The position numbers were made by a program, and so were the translations under genes. Shown here one piece after another: positions 57,154 to 64,000 of a stretch of DNA of 64,000 bases. This stretch comes from Mycobacterium sp. UM_CSW (lineage in GTDB: Bacteria; Actinomycetota; Actinomycetes; Mycobacteriales; Mycobacteriaceae). Within the stretch, counting starts at the first letter, position 1, and every line of letters begins with the position of its first letter. The notes below the pieces were generated by a model. The model did no database searches. It was not told the origin of the DNA and worked only from the letters and a program-made list of their open reading frames with translations. The stretch spans positions 55,848 to 119,847 of the forward strand of contig NZ_AUWQ01000011.1 of NCBI RefSeq assembly GCF_000455205.1, read 5' to 3'.

Positions 57154-58992
57154 ATGAAATCGGCGGAACTCACTTTTGTGGCCGAGGCGCCGGCGCGCGG
57201 CGCCGGCCTCAACCAGGTGATCGGACTGTCGATCGCCGCCGTGGTGATCGGCGCGGCCATGCTGTGGATCGGTTATGCGCACCGCACCCACCGCATCGAG
57301 TGGTTGACCCGCATCGCCGACAAGATGGGCGAAAAGTTCCACCGCCCCAACTGGGTGGCCCTACCGGTCCTGATCTTCACCACGTTCATCATCTGCGCCC
57401 TGTTCGGGTTCATCTGGGACGTCAGCTGGCACATCGGCAACGGCCGCGACCCCGGCCCGCTGGCGAACCCGGCGCACTACTTCATCATCATCGGCCTGTT
57501 CGGGATCTTTGTCGCGGGCATGTTGGCGATCGTGCTGCCGTTCGACCGGCCCGGCCCGGCGGCGGTGCGCATCACGCGTAACTGGTATGCGCCGGTCGGC
57601 GGGATTTTGATGGCGGGCTGCGGGTTGTACGCGATGATCGGGTTTCCGCTCGACGACATTTGGCACCGCATCTTCGGGCAAGACGTAACCCTTTGGGGCC
57701 CAACGCATTTGATGATGATCGGCGGAGCTTGCTTTTCCCTTTTCTCGGTGCTGATCCTGGAGCGCGAGGGCGAGGCCCACGAGGGCGCGGAGGTCTTCCA
57801 CGGCCCGTTCATCACATTCCTGCGCTACCTGTCCTTCGGCGGTCTGTTCATCGGGCTGTCCGTCTATCAGATCGAATTCGACTTCGGCGTCCCGCAATTC
57901 CGGCTGGTATTCCAGCCGATGCTGATCGCCGCGGCGTCCGCGCTGGCGGCGGTTGCCGCCCGGCTGACCATGGGGCGCGGCGGCGCGGTAATCGGGGCCT
58001 TGTTCGCCGTCGCGCTGCGGGGCCTGGTCGCGTTGCTGGTCGGGCCCATCCTGGGCGCGCCGATCAACTGGTTCCCGCTCTATGTGGGTCCGGCGCTGGT
58101 CGTCGAGCTGGTGGCGCTGACACCACTCCTCAAGCGCCCCATCGCTTTTGGTGCCGTCTCCGGCCTCGGCGTGGCGACCGTCGGGCTGTGGCTGGAGTCG
58201 CTGTGGATCGGCGCGGTGTACCACTACCCGTGGCCGACGAGGATGTGGGGCGAGGCGCTGGCGATGTCGGTGCCCGTGGCCGTGCTGACCGGGGTGTGCG
58301 GAGCGATGTTCGGGATGGTGCTCACCGGACAGCGGCTGCCGGGGCGCCGGGTCGGCATCGCCGCGGTGGTGTTGACGGTGTTGGTGATCGGCGCCGCGGT
58401 GGCCAACGGTTTGCACATCTTGGTCCCGAGCCACAACACCGCCACCGTCACGCTGACCGACCAGCCCAGCCAACCGGGGCGGCGGATGGTCTCGGCGGAC
58501 GTGCAGCTCACCCCGCCGTTCGTCAGCGACCATCCGGAGTGGCTGACGATCCTGTCCTGGCAGGGCCGCATGGAGAACAACCGCGGCCTGATGATCGACC
58601 GACTGGAGAAGGTCGGTCCGGGGCACTACCGGTCGACCCAGCCGGTCCCCGTGTGGGGCGAGTGGAAGACGCTGCTGCGGGTGCAGGACGGCCGCACGAT
58701 GACGGCCGTGCCGATCTGGGAGCCCGCGGACGACGCCATTCCGGCACCCGAGGTTCCCGCGCTGGCGCAAAGCGTGCGGCCGTTCGTCCTGGAGGTCACG
58801 ATCCTGCAGCGCGAACGCGACCAGAGCGCGCCGGCCTGGTTGTTCACCGCGGGCGGCATCGTGGTGCTGATCCTGACCCTGATGGTGATCAGCGCGCTGA
58901 CGTGGGGCGCCGGCCGGCTGAACAACAGCGAGAAATCGCCGGAGCCGGTCGAGGAAAAGCAGCCCGTGCCGGGCGCTCCCAGGGCGGCCTAG
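57154..58992 (+). CDS. polytopic membrane protein with a duplicated D-x3-H ... P-x-H motif and a C-terminal outer domain
   Basis: 612 residues, roughly ten to eleven transmembrane helices. Two helix-loop-helix units carry the same pattern: D89-VSW-H93 ... R98-D99 ... P106-A-H108 and D167-DIW-H171 ... Q176-D177 ... P183-T-H185. After the helices, about residues 420-545 form an outside domain (PFVSDHPEWLTILSWQGRME, GHYRSTQPVPVWGEWKTLLR) of YtkA/FixH-like appearance, then a final helix and charged tail. The His/Asp clusters suggest metal binding. No family is recognised; function unknown. ATG at 57154 follows GGAGGG; a GTG at 57136 is possible. Confidence 0.75.
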   Translation: MKSAELTFVAEAPARGAGLNQVIGLSIAAVVIGAAMLWIGYAHRTHRIEWLTRIADKMGEKFHRPNWVALPVLIFTTFIICALFGFIWDVSWHIGNGRDPGPLANPAHYFIIIGLFGIFVAGMLAIVLPFDRPGPAAVRITRNWYAPVGGILMAGCGLYAMIGFPLDDIWHRIFGQDVTLWGPTHLMMIGGACFSLFSVLILEREGEAHEGAEVFHGPFITFLRYLSFGGLFIGLSVYQIEFDFGVPQFRLVFQPMLIAAASALAAVAARLTMGRGGAVIGALFAVALRGLVALLVGPILGAPINWFPLYVGPALVVELVALTPLLKRPIAFGAVSGLGVATVGLWLESLWIGAVYHYPWPTRMWGEALAMSVPVAVLTGVCGAMFGMVLTGQRLPGRRVGIAAVVLTVLVIGAAVANGLHILVPSHNTATVTLTDQPSQPGRRMVSADVQLTPPFVSDHPEWLTILSWQGRMENNRGLMIDRLEKVGPGHYRSTQPVPVWGEWKTLLRVQDGRTMTAVPIWEPADDAIPAPEVPALAQSVRPFVLEVTILQRERDQSAPAWLFTAGGIVVLILTLMVISALTWGAGRLNNSEKSPEPVEEKQPVPGAPRAA

Positions 58993-58996
58993 CTCG

Positions 58997-59359
58997 ATGA
59001 CGGTTCGCCGTGCCCTCGTCACCGCGTGGGCGGCCGCGCTGACGTGCGGGCTCGTCGCCTGCGGCGGTTCGCAGCCCCAGTCGCCCGCCGCGGCCCCCGT
59101 CGTGGACGTCACCATCGCCAAGGGCCAGGTCACCCCGACCAACGCCACGCTGCAGGCCAAGGTGCACCAGCAAATCACCCTGCGGGTCACCAGCGACGCG
59201 CCCGACGAGTTACACGTGCACTCGACGCCCGACCACAAGTTCCCGGTCGCGGCCGCGGCCGGCCAAACCTTCCAGTTCAGCGTTGACGTCCCGGGAAACG
59301 TCGAGGTCGAACTGCATCACCTGGACCGCACGATCGCGACGATCCAAGTCCAGCCGTGA
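58997..59359 (+). CDS. cupredoxin-like lipoprotein
   Basis: 120 residues. A signal peptide ends in the lipobox LVAC (C22), so the mature protein is lipid-anchored outside the inner membrane. The remainder reads as a cupredoxin beta sandwich: KVHQQITLRVTSDAPDELHVHS, FQFSVDVPGNVEVELHHL and IATIQVQP. Histidines in ELHVH and ELHHL could bind copper; no cysteine ligand is seen, so it is not a classic blue copper site. It starts 4 bp after the large membrane protein and overlaps the next gene (GTGA). Confidence 0.82.
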   Translation: MTVRRALVTAWAAALTCGLVACGGSQPQSPAAAPVVDVTIAKGQVTPTNATLQAKVHQQITLRVTSDAPDELHVHSTPDHKFPVAAAAGQTFQFSVDVPGNVEVELHHLDRTIATIQVQP

Positions 59360-60720
59360 GCGCCGCCGGCGCGACGACGGTGCTCGCGCACGGCCTGGGC
59401 GGCTCAGGCGACCTCCCGGTGCCGTACCTGTACGCGATGGTCGGGGCGGCGTGGGCCCTGACGTTCACGTTCGCGCTGGTCGCGTTCGCGTGGCGGCGGC
59501 CCCGGTTCGATCCGGACAAGCCCGGCCGCCCGCTGCCGTCGGCGCTGACCTCGTTTGTCGACGCCCGGGCGACCCGCTGGACGGCGGCCGGGCTGGCGTT
59601 GGCGTTCGCGGTGTGGGTGGTGTCGGCCGGGCTGTGGGGTCCGCGGTCGGAGTCCAACGCCCTGCTCGGGGCGTTCTACGTGCTGCTGTGGGTCGGGCTG
59701 GTGGCGGTGTCGTTGTTATTCGGCCCGGTATGGCGAGTGATCTCGCCGATGCGCACGGTGTATCTGCTGCTGCGGCGCGTGATGCCGGCGCGCCTCGGCC
59801 GGCCGCGGTGGTCCTACCCCGAGGGCTGGGGCTATCGGCCGGCGGCGCTGGGCCTGTTCGCGTTCGTGTGGATGGAGCTGGCCAGCCCCAACTCGGCGTC
59901 GCTGCCGCTGGTCCGGGCGTGGCTGGCGACCTATGCGGCGCTGATGCTGGTCGGGGCGTGGCTGTGCGGGCAGCGGTGGCTGGCCCGGGCCGACCCGTTC
60001 GGCGTGTACAGCATGGCGGTTTCCCGGCTCTGCCCGTTTCGGCGCCGCCCGGCCACCGGCGAGATCGTCGTCGGGAATCCGCTCGACCACCTGCCGTCGC
60101 TGCCCGTGCGGCCCGGGGTGGTCGTGCTGCTGGCGGTGCTGCTCGGGTCGACGGCGTTCGACAGCTTCTCGTCGTCGCCGACGTGGCGGGGATTCGCCGA
60201 CGAGGTTTCGCGTGGCTTCGGCCTGGCGCCGACGCTGTCGTCGTCCCTATTGCGCACGGTCGGGCTGATCGTGTTCATTTCCGTTGTGGCGGTGACGTTT
60301 TCACTTGCGGCGCGCGCCACCGGCGGCGTCGACCGCGAGCAACGCCGCGCCCTGCCCGGGCGGATGGCGCATTCGCTGATCCCGATCGTGGTGGGCTACA
60401 TCTTCGCGCACTACCTGTCCTACCTCGTCGAGCGCGGCCAGCAGGCGGTGTTCGCCCTGGCCGATCCGTTCGGCCGCGGCTGGAACCTGTTGGGGCTGGC
60501 GCATTGTCACGTCGCGTACGTGCTGTCGGCGCATCCCCCGCTGCTCGCCGGCATCAAGGTGGCATCGGTGGTGACCGGGCACATCGTGGCGGTGGTCGCC
60601 GCCCACGACCGCGCCCTGCGGCTGCTGCCGGCCGGCCATCAGCTCACGGGGCAGCTGACCATGATGCTGGTCATGGTCGGCTACACGTTCACCGGCCTGT
60701 ATCTGCTGTTCGGCGGTTAG
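59356..60720 (+). CDS. histidine-rich polytopic membrane protein
   Basis: 454 residues with about ten to eleven transmembrane helices. Histidines cluster in the last third: H339, H352 (AHYLSYLVERGQ), H383-C384-H385, H393, H409, H417 and H428. Several fall within or at the ends of helices, a heme- or metal-binding pattern. GTG at 59356 overlaps the lipoprotein stop, so these are obligate partners. I do not recognise the family; a cytochrome-like or copper-handling role is the working idea. Confidence 0.75.
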   Translation: MSAAGATTVLAHGLGGSGDLPVPYLYAMVGAAWALTFTFALVAFAWRRPRFDPDKPGRPLPSALTSFVDARATRWTAAGLALAFAVWVVSAGLWGPRSESNALLGAFYVLLWVGLVAVSLLFGPVWRVISPMRTVYLLLRRVMPARLGRPRWSYPEGWGYRPAALGLFAFVWMELASPNSASLPLVRAWLATYAALMLVGAWLCGQRWLARADPFGVYSMAVSRLCPFRRRPATGEIVVGNPLDHLPSLPVRPGVVVLLAVLLGSTAFDSFSSSPTWRGFADEVSRGFGLAPTLSSSLLRTVGLIVFISVVAVTFSLAARATGGVDREQRRALPGRMAHSLIPIVVGYIFAHYLSYLVERGQQAVFALADPFGRGWNLLGLAHCHVAYVLSAHPPLLAGIKVASVVTGHIVAVVAAHDRALRLLPAGHQLTGQLTMMLVMVGYTFTGLYLLFGG

Positions 60721-60810
60721 TGTGAGCCCACGCCTTTCGATGGGAACCCACGGCGGGATCTGGGCGATTTTTGCGCCGTGGCGTCAGACGCGAAGCCCAG
60801 GATGCACACG
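60721..60810. repeat. nested palindrome, family A copy 4
   Basis: Inner CCACGGCG (60748) / CGCCGTGG (60774), flanked by GCCTTTCGATGGGAA and TCAGACGCGAAGCC and outer TGTGAG/CACAC remnants. Lies between the convergent membrane-protein and phosphoesterase genes; closest to the copy at 54690. Confidence 0.75.
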
Positions 60811-60823
60811 CGAACACCACGCC

Positions 60824-61330
60824 CTACAGCGGGTGTTCGACCTTCTTGCTGCCGTCCCAGCGGCGCAGGCCGGCGAAGCGGCCGTCGAGCTGCGACGGCC
60901 GGCCCGCGACGCGCAGCGCACGGCCGAGCTGGTGGCCACCGACGCGGCGCGCCATGGTCACGTGCGCGGTCCATTGGCCGGGCAGGCTGTTCGACATCGG
61001 CGCCGGCTCGAAATGCGGACCGCACAGCCGGTGCACTTCGGCATGCAGCGCCAGCAGTTCGCTGGTCGGCACGATCAGCCGGGCGAACACGACGTTCGCC
61101 CGCCCGAACAGCACCGGCGCGCCGATCGCCGCGTCCAGCGGGAGCCGTCGGGCAAACGGACCCAGCAGCCCGTCGACGCACGGATCGATGCGTTCGGCGA
61201 CGGCCAGCGTCACGTGCGGCCGGCTGGCCGGCGCCTGGCTGGGGATGCCGGCGGCGGCCAACTCCCGCCAGATGCCACGGATGGCCTCTTCGGTGTCCGG
61301 GTCGAAGACCAGCTCGATGGAATGGACCAT
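60824..61330 (-). CDS. 2H (2'-5' RNA ligase-like) phosphoesterase
   Basis: 168 residues, orthologue of Rv1571 (169). Two HxT motifs, PHVTLAV and AHVTMAR, mark the 2H phosphoesterase fold, which hydrolyses 2',3'-cyclic phosphates or joins RNA. The start shares one base with the bioD stop (TGATG), so it is cotranscribed with bioD/bioF, though no biotin role is known. Confidence 0.85.
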   Translation of the reverse strand: MVHSIELVFDPDTEEAIRGIWRELAAAGIPSQAPASRPHVTLAVAERIDPCVDGLLGPFARRLPLDAAIGAPVLFGRANVVFARLIVPTSELLALHAEVHRLCGPHFEPAPMSNSLPGQWTAHVTMARRVGGHQLGRALRVAGRPSQLDGRFAGLRRWDGSKKVEHPL

Positions 61331-62004
61331 CAGCGCACCAGCGCGGTCACCCAGTCGCGGTCGAACGCGTCGGCGCTCATGGCCGCGAAGTCGGGCCTGG
61401 ATGCCGCGCCGGCGGGCAGCGCGGCCCGCACCGGGGCCAGCATAGCCAGCGCCGACCGGTTCGACGTCTCCACCAGGCCAGGCCGGGCCGGCCAGCTCCC
61501 GATGACCAGCCCGGCGCACGGAACGCGTTGCGCGGCAAGCGCTTCCACGGTTAGCGCGGTGTGGTTGAGGGTGCCCAGCTCGGCGCCGACCACGACCAGC
61601 GCCGCGGCGCCCAGCCTGACGGCCAGGTCGCGCAGCGTGACGCCGGGGTCGGCGAGTTGGACCAGCAGGCCGCCCGCGCCTTCGACCAGCGTCAACCGGC
61701 CGGGGCGGTCCAGGTCGCCGATGAGCCGCAGCACTTGTTCGCCGGTGGGCAGCGCCGTCCCGGCCTGCTCGGCCGCGGCGGCCGGCGCCATGGGCAGCGG
61801 GTAGCGCGCCAGCCCGACGAGTTCGGTCACCCCGGACAGCCGGCCCACCTCGGCGAGGTCGTCGTCGCCGGCGTCGGTGCCGGTCTGGACCGGCTTGCAC
61901 ACCGCCACGTCGAGGCCGGCCTGACGGGCGTGGCAGGCCAGGGCAGCGGTGACGACCGTCTTGCCGACCCCGGTGCCGGTGCCGGTGACGACCAGAACGG
62001 TCAA
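61330..62004 (-). CDS. bioD: dethiobiotin synthetase
   Basis: 224 residues, ATP-dependent carboxylation/ring closure of DAPA. P-loop GTGTGVGKT, the DAPA-binding [14 protein letters not shown], and [11 protein letters not shown] are intact. TTG start at 62004 overlaps the bioF stop (TTGA); this rare start is supported by exact alignment of the N-terminus to the family ([12 protein letters not shown]). Confidence 0.95.
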   Translation of the reverse strand: MTVLVVTGTGTGVGKTVVTAALACHARQAGLDVAVCKPVQTGTDAGDDDLAEVGRLSGVTELVGLARYPLPMAPAAAAEQAGTALPTGEQVLRLIGDLDRPGRLTLVEGAGGLLVQLADPGVTLRDLAVRLGAAALVVVGAELGTLNHTALTVEALAAQRVPCAGLVIGSWPARPGLVETSNRSALAMLAPVRAALPAGAASRPDFAAMSADAFDRDWVTALVR

Positions 62005-63161
62005 CGGCGCGCCACGCCGAGCACGTCCGTCAGCACCCGGCGCGCGGTCTCGAGGTCGTCGGCGTCCAGCGACGCGCGCGCCGACAGGCGCAGCCGCGAC
62101 GTCCCGGCGGGCACGGTAGGGGGCCGGAAGCAGCCCACCTTGACGCCGGCGTCCAGGCAGGCGGTCGCGGCGGCCAGCGCGACTTCCGGATCGCCCAGGA
62201 TCACCGACACCACCGCCGACGCCGGCACTTCCGGCACGCCGCACGTCTCGGCCAGGAAGCGGGCGTGGCGAAGCACCGCGTCCGGCCGCCACGCGTCGCC
62301 CTGCAGCACCTGCAGCGCGGCCCGCGCGGCGCCCACCGCCGCCGGCGCCAGGCCGGTGTCGAAGATGAACGGCCGGGCCGCGTCGATCAGGTGCGCGCGC
62401 ACCGCCGCCGGGCCGAGCACCACCCCGCCCTGGCTGCCGAGCGCCTTGGACAGCGTCGTGGTCATCACGATGTCGGGCGCGCCCGCGAGGCCGAGCTCGT
62501 GCAGCAGCCCGCGTCCGCCGCCGCGCACCCCGAGGCCATGCGCCTCGTCGACGATGAGCAGCGCGCGGTGGCGGCGGCACACCTCGTGCAGTTCGCGCAC
62601 CGGGGCCAGCGAGCCGTCGGCGCTGAAGACGGAGTCGGTGATGACGACGGCGCGCTCCTCGTCGCGGGAGGCCAGGGCCGCGTCGACGGCGGTCACGTCG
62701 CGGTGCGGCGTCACCCGCACCCGGGCGCGCGACAGCCGGCACGCGTCCACCAGCGAGGCGTGCGAAAGGGCGTCGGACACCAGCAGCGAACCGGGGCCGG
62801 ACAGGCCGACGACGGCCCCCAGGTTGGCGGTGTATCCGGAGGAGAACAGCAAGCCCGTGGCGGCGCCGACGAACCCGGCGAGCTCGGACTCGAATTCCTG
62901 GTGCAGCTCGGTGTCGCCGGTGACCAGGCGCGAGCCGGTGGCCCCGGCGCCCCACATGCGCAGGGCCGCAACGCCCCCCTCGATCACGTCGGGGTGCTGG
63001 GACAGCCCGAGATAGTCGTTGGAAGCCAGGTCCAGCTCCGTCGTGACCGCGGGCCGCGGGCGAAGCGAGCGACGCAGCCCGGCCTCGCGGCGCTGCTTCT
63101 CCACCGCGTCCAGCCACGCCAGCGGTGATACCTCGATCGGTGCCCGCGGTAAGGCATTCAT
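62001..63161 (-). CDS. bioF: 8-amino-7-oxononanoate synthase
   Basis: 386 residues, PLP enzyme that condenses pimeloyl thioester with alanine. PLP lysine in [18 protein letters not shown]; substrate pocket [13 protein letters not shown] and [16 protein letters not shown]. Same length as BioF1 (Rv1569). bioA, which precedes it in M. tuberculosis, is absent from its usual side; a PE_PGRS gene lies there instead. Confidence 0.96.
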   Translation of the reverse strand: MNALPRAPIEVSPLAWLDAVEKQRREAGLRRSLRPRPAVTTELDLASNDYLGLSQHPDVIEGGVAALRMWGAGATGSRLVTGDTELHQEFESELAGFVGAATGLLFSSGYTANLGAVVGLSGPGSLLVSDALSHASLVDACRLSRARVRVTPHRDVTAVDAALASRDEERAVVITDSVFSADGSLAPVRELHEVCRRHRALLIVDEAHGLGVRGGGRGLLHELGLAGAPDIVMTTTLSKALGSQGGVVLGPAAVRAHLIDAARPFIFDTGLAPAAVGAARAALQVLQGDAWRPDAVLRHARFLAETCGVPEVPASAVVSVILGDPEVALAAATACLDAGVKVGCFRPPTVPAGTSRLRLSARASLDADDLETARRVLTDVLGVARR

Positions 63162-63199
63162 GGGCGTTCAGCCTACGGGGCGGGCGACATCGGCCGTCG

Positions 63200-64000
63200 C
63201 TACGGTGTGATGACCTGCCCGGGGTTGCCGGGGGTCCCGCCGGTGCCGCCGGCCGCGCCGCCCGTTCCGACGGTGGTGTTGCCCGGGGTGATCGCGAAGA
63301 CGTTGCCCCCGTTGCCCCCGTTGCCGCCGGTAGCGCCGCCGCCGCCGGTCCCGCCGGTGCCGCCGATGGAATGTCCCGTCGCCAAGTAGTTCTGCGCGGT
63401 GCCGCCCGTACCGCCGGTACCGCCGACCGTGACGCCGAATCCACCAGTGCCGCCGAGCCCGCCGGTGGCCGTGCCCCACCCGGGCGGGTAGATCGCCAGG
63501 CCGTTGAAAGTGTCGATGGTGAAGTTGTAGGGACCCATGATCGCGCCGCCCCCGTGGCCGCCGTTGCCCCCGGCGCCGACCGTGCCGATGCCGCCATCGC
63601 CGCCGGTCCCGCCAGTGGCGGTTCCCCAGCCCAGGTTGAACGCGACACCGCCCGCGCCGCCGTCGCCGCCGGTGGCGCCCTGGCCACCGGCACCGCCGGT
63701 ACCGCCCAACGTAAAGCCGGCGCCGCCGGCCCCGCCGGTGCCGCCCTGGCCGGTGAGGCTCATGCCGCCCGCCCCGCCGGTACCGCCTTGCGGAACGCCC
63801 ACGCCCAATTCGGCGCCCCCGAGGAAGCCCGTGTTGCCGCCGGCTCCGCCGGTGCCGCCGGTCGCATCGGTTGCGTTCCCGCCCGCGCCACCGGCCCCAC
63901 CGACACCCGACAGGAATCCACCGGGCCCGCCGATGCCGCCGTTACCACCGTTCACCCCCGAGGTGAGGGAGGCCCCGCCGGCACCGCCGGCCCCGCCGTT
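63200..64000 (-). CDS. PE_PGRS family protein, C-terminal part (5' end outside window)
   Basis: At least 266 residues of Gly-Gly-Ala/Gly-Gly-Asn repeats ([22 protein letters not shown]-like) interrupted by spacer segments such as [11 protein letters not shown] and [20 protein letters not shown], ending QVITP and a TAG at 63200-63202. The frame is open to the window edge, so the PE domain lies beyond 64000. PGRS proteins are surface-exposed or secreted through ESX-5 and vary by recombination. Its presence separates this genome from M. avium and M. intracellulare, which have no PGRS genes as far as I recall. Confidence 0.85.
   Translation of the reverse strand, partial: NGGAGGAGGASLTSGVNGGNGGIGGPGGFLSGVGGAGGAGGNATDATGGTGGAGGNTGFLGGAELGVGVPQGGTGGAGGMSLTGQGGTGGAGGAGFTLGGTGGAGGQGATGGDGGAGGVAFNLGWGTATGGTGGDGGIGTVGAGGNGGHGGGAIMGPYNFTIDTFNGLAIYPPGWGTATGGLGGTGGFGVTVGGTGGTGGTAQNYLATGHSIGGTGGTGGGGATGGNGGNGGNVFAITPGNTTVGTGGAAGGTGGTPGNPGQVITP

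Noticed and set aside
63200-64000. GGTGGC-type tandem repeats as a CRISPR array
   Set aside because: The repeats are in frame, irregular in length and encode the Gly-Gly-Ala pattern of a PE_PGRS protein; no fixed repeat/spacer structure exists.

Overview
The window is chromosomal DNA of a slow-growing, GC-rich Mycobacterium. The main evidence is a long block that runs gene for gene, in reverse, against the M. tuberculosis Rv1631-to-Rv1569 region: coaE, rpsA, polA, a DUF35/thiolase pair, pdtaR, cya, cydABDC, an MprF-like protein, tesB, pyk, lgt, trpABC, trpE, bcpB, chaA, the his operon, nadCBA with an NrtR-type regulator, a lipase, bioB with its auxiliary protein, bioD and bioF. A PE_PGRS tail closes the window, which argues against the M. 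avium/M. intracellulare group and for a species such as those around M. kansasii, M. marinum or M. gordonae. The species itself cannot be fixed from sequence reading alone.

Layout. 1-3154 (+): a translationally coupled DNA-repair cassette (ATP-dependent ligase, LigD-type primase-polymerase, Fpg/Nei glycosylase) and a small secreted protein. 3306-8923 (-): coaE, rpsA, polA. 8953-14521: a small monooxygenase-fold gene, a DUF35/thiolase pair under a KstR-like operator, pdtaR, a tRNA, a DUF488 gene, adenylate cyclase and a DUF308 membrane protein. 14565-20389 (+): cytochrome bd oxidase and its CydDC exporter. 20364-32218 (-): lipid/central metabolism, Lgt with a very long acidic tail, and the trp genes. 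32331-37318: peroxiredoxin, cation antiporter, then an accessory insert (methyltransferase, AraC regulator, and a Ser/Thr kinase whose outer domain is a TPM domain). 37315-43787 (-): complete hisDCBHA-impA-hisFI operon. 43856-48911: accessory genes with several regulators and operators. 48932-54660: NAD synthesis with its NrtR regulator, then a lipase. 54805-56742 (-): bioB-bsaP-DUF2567. 56884-60720 (+): a four-gene membrane/cupredoxin operon of unknown function. 60824-63161 (-): 2H phosphoesterase, bioD, bioF. 63200-64000 (-): PE_PGRS.

Gene regulation is unusually readable. Many promoters place a TANNNT -10 box 6-8 nt before the start codon (leaderless mRNAs), several with operators beside or on top of them (KstR-like, NrtR-like, TetR-like). 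Long nested palindromes sit at six of the convergent gene junctions and look like bidirectional terminators or a dispersed repeat family.

The best candidate for an undescribed system is the 56884-60720 operon. Its 612-residue membrane protein carries the metal-ligand-like pattern D-x3-H-x5-D-...-P-x-H twice. A cupredoxin-like lipoprotein and a second histidine-rich membrane protein follow it. The pattern resembles what I recall of the copper site of PmoC/AmoC subunits; this is a hypothesis, not an identification.
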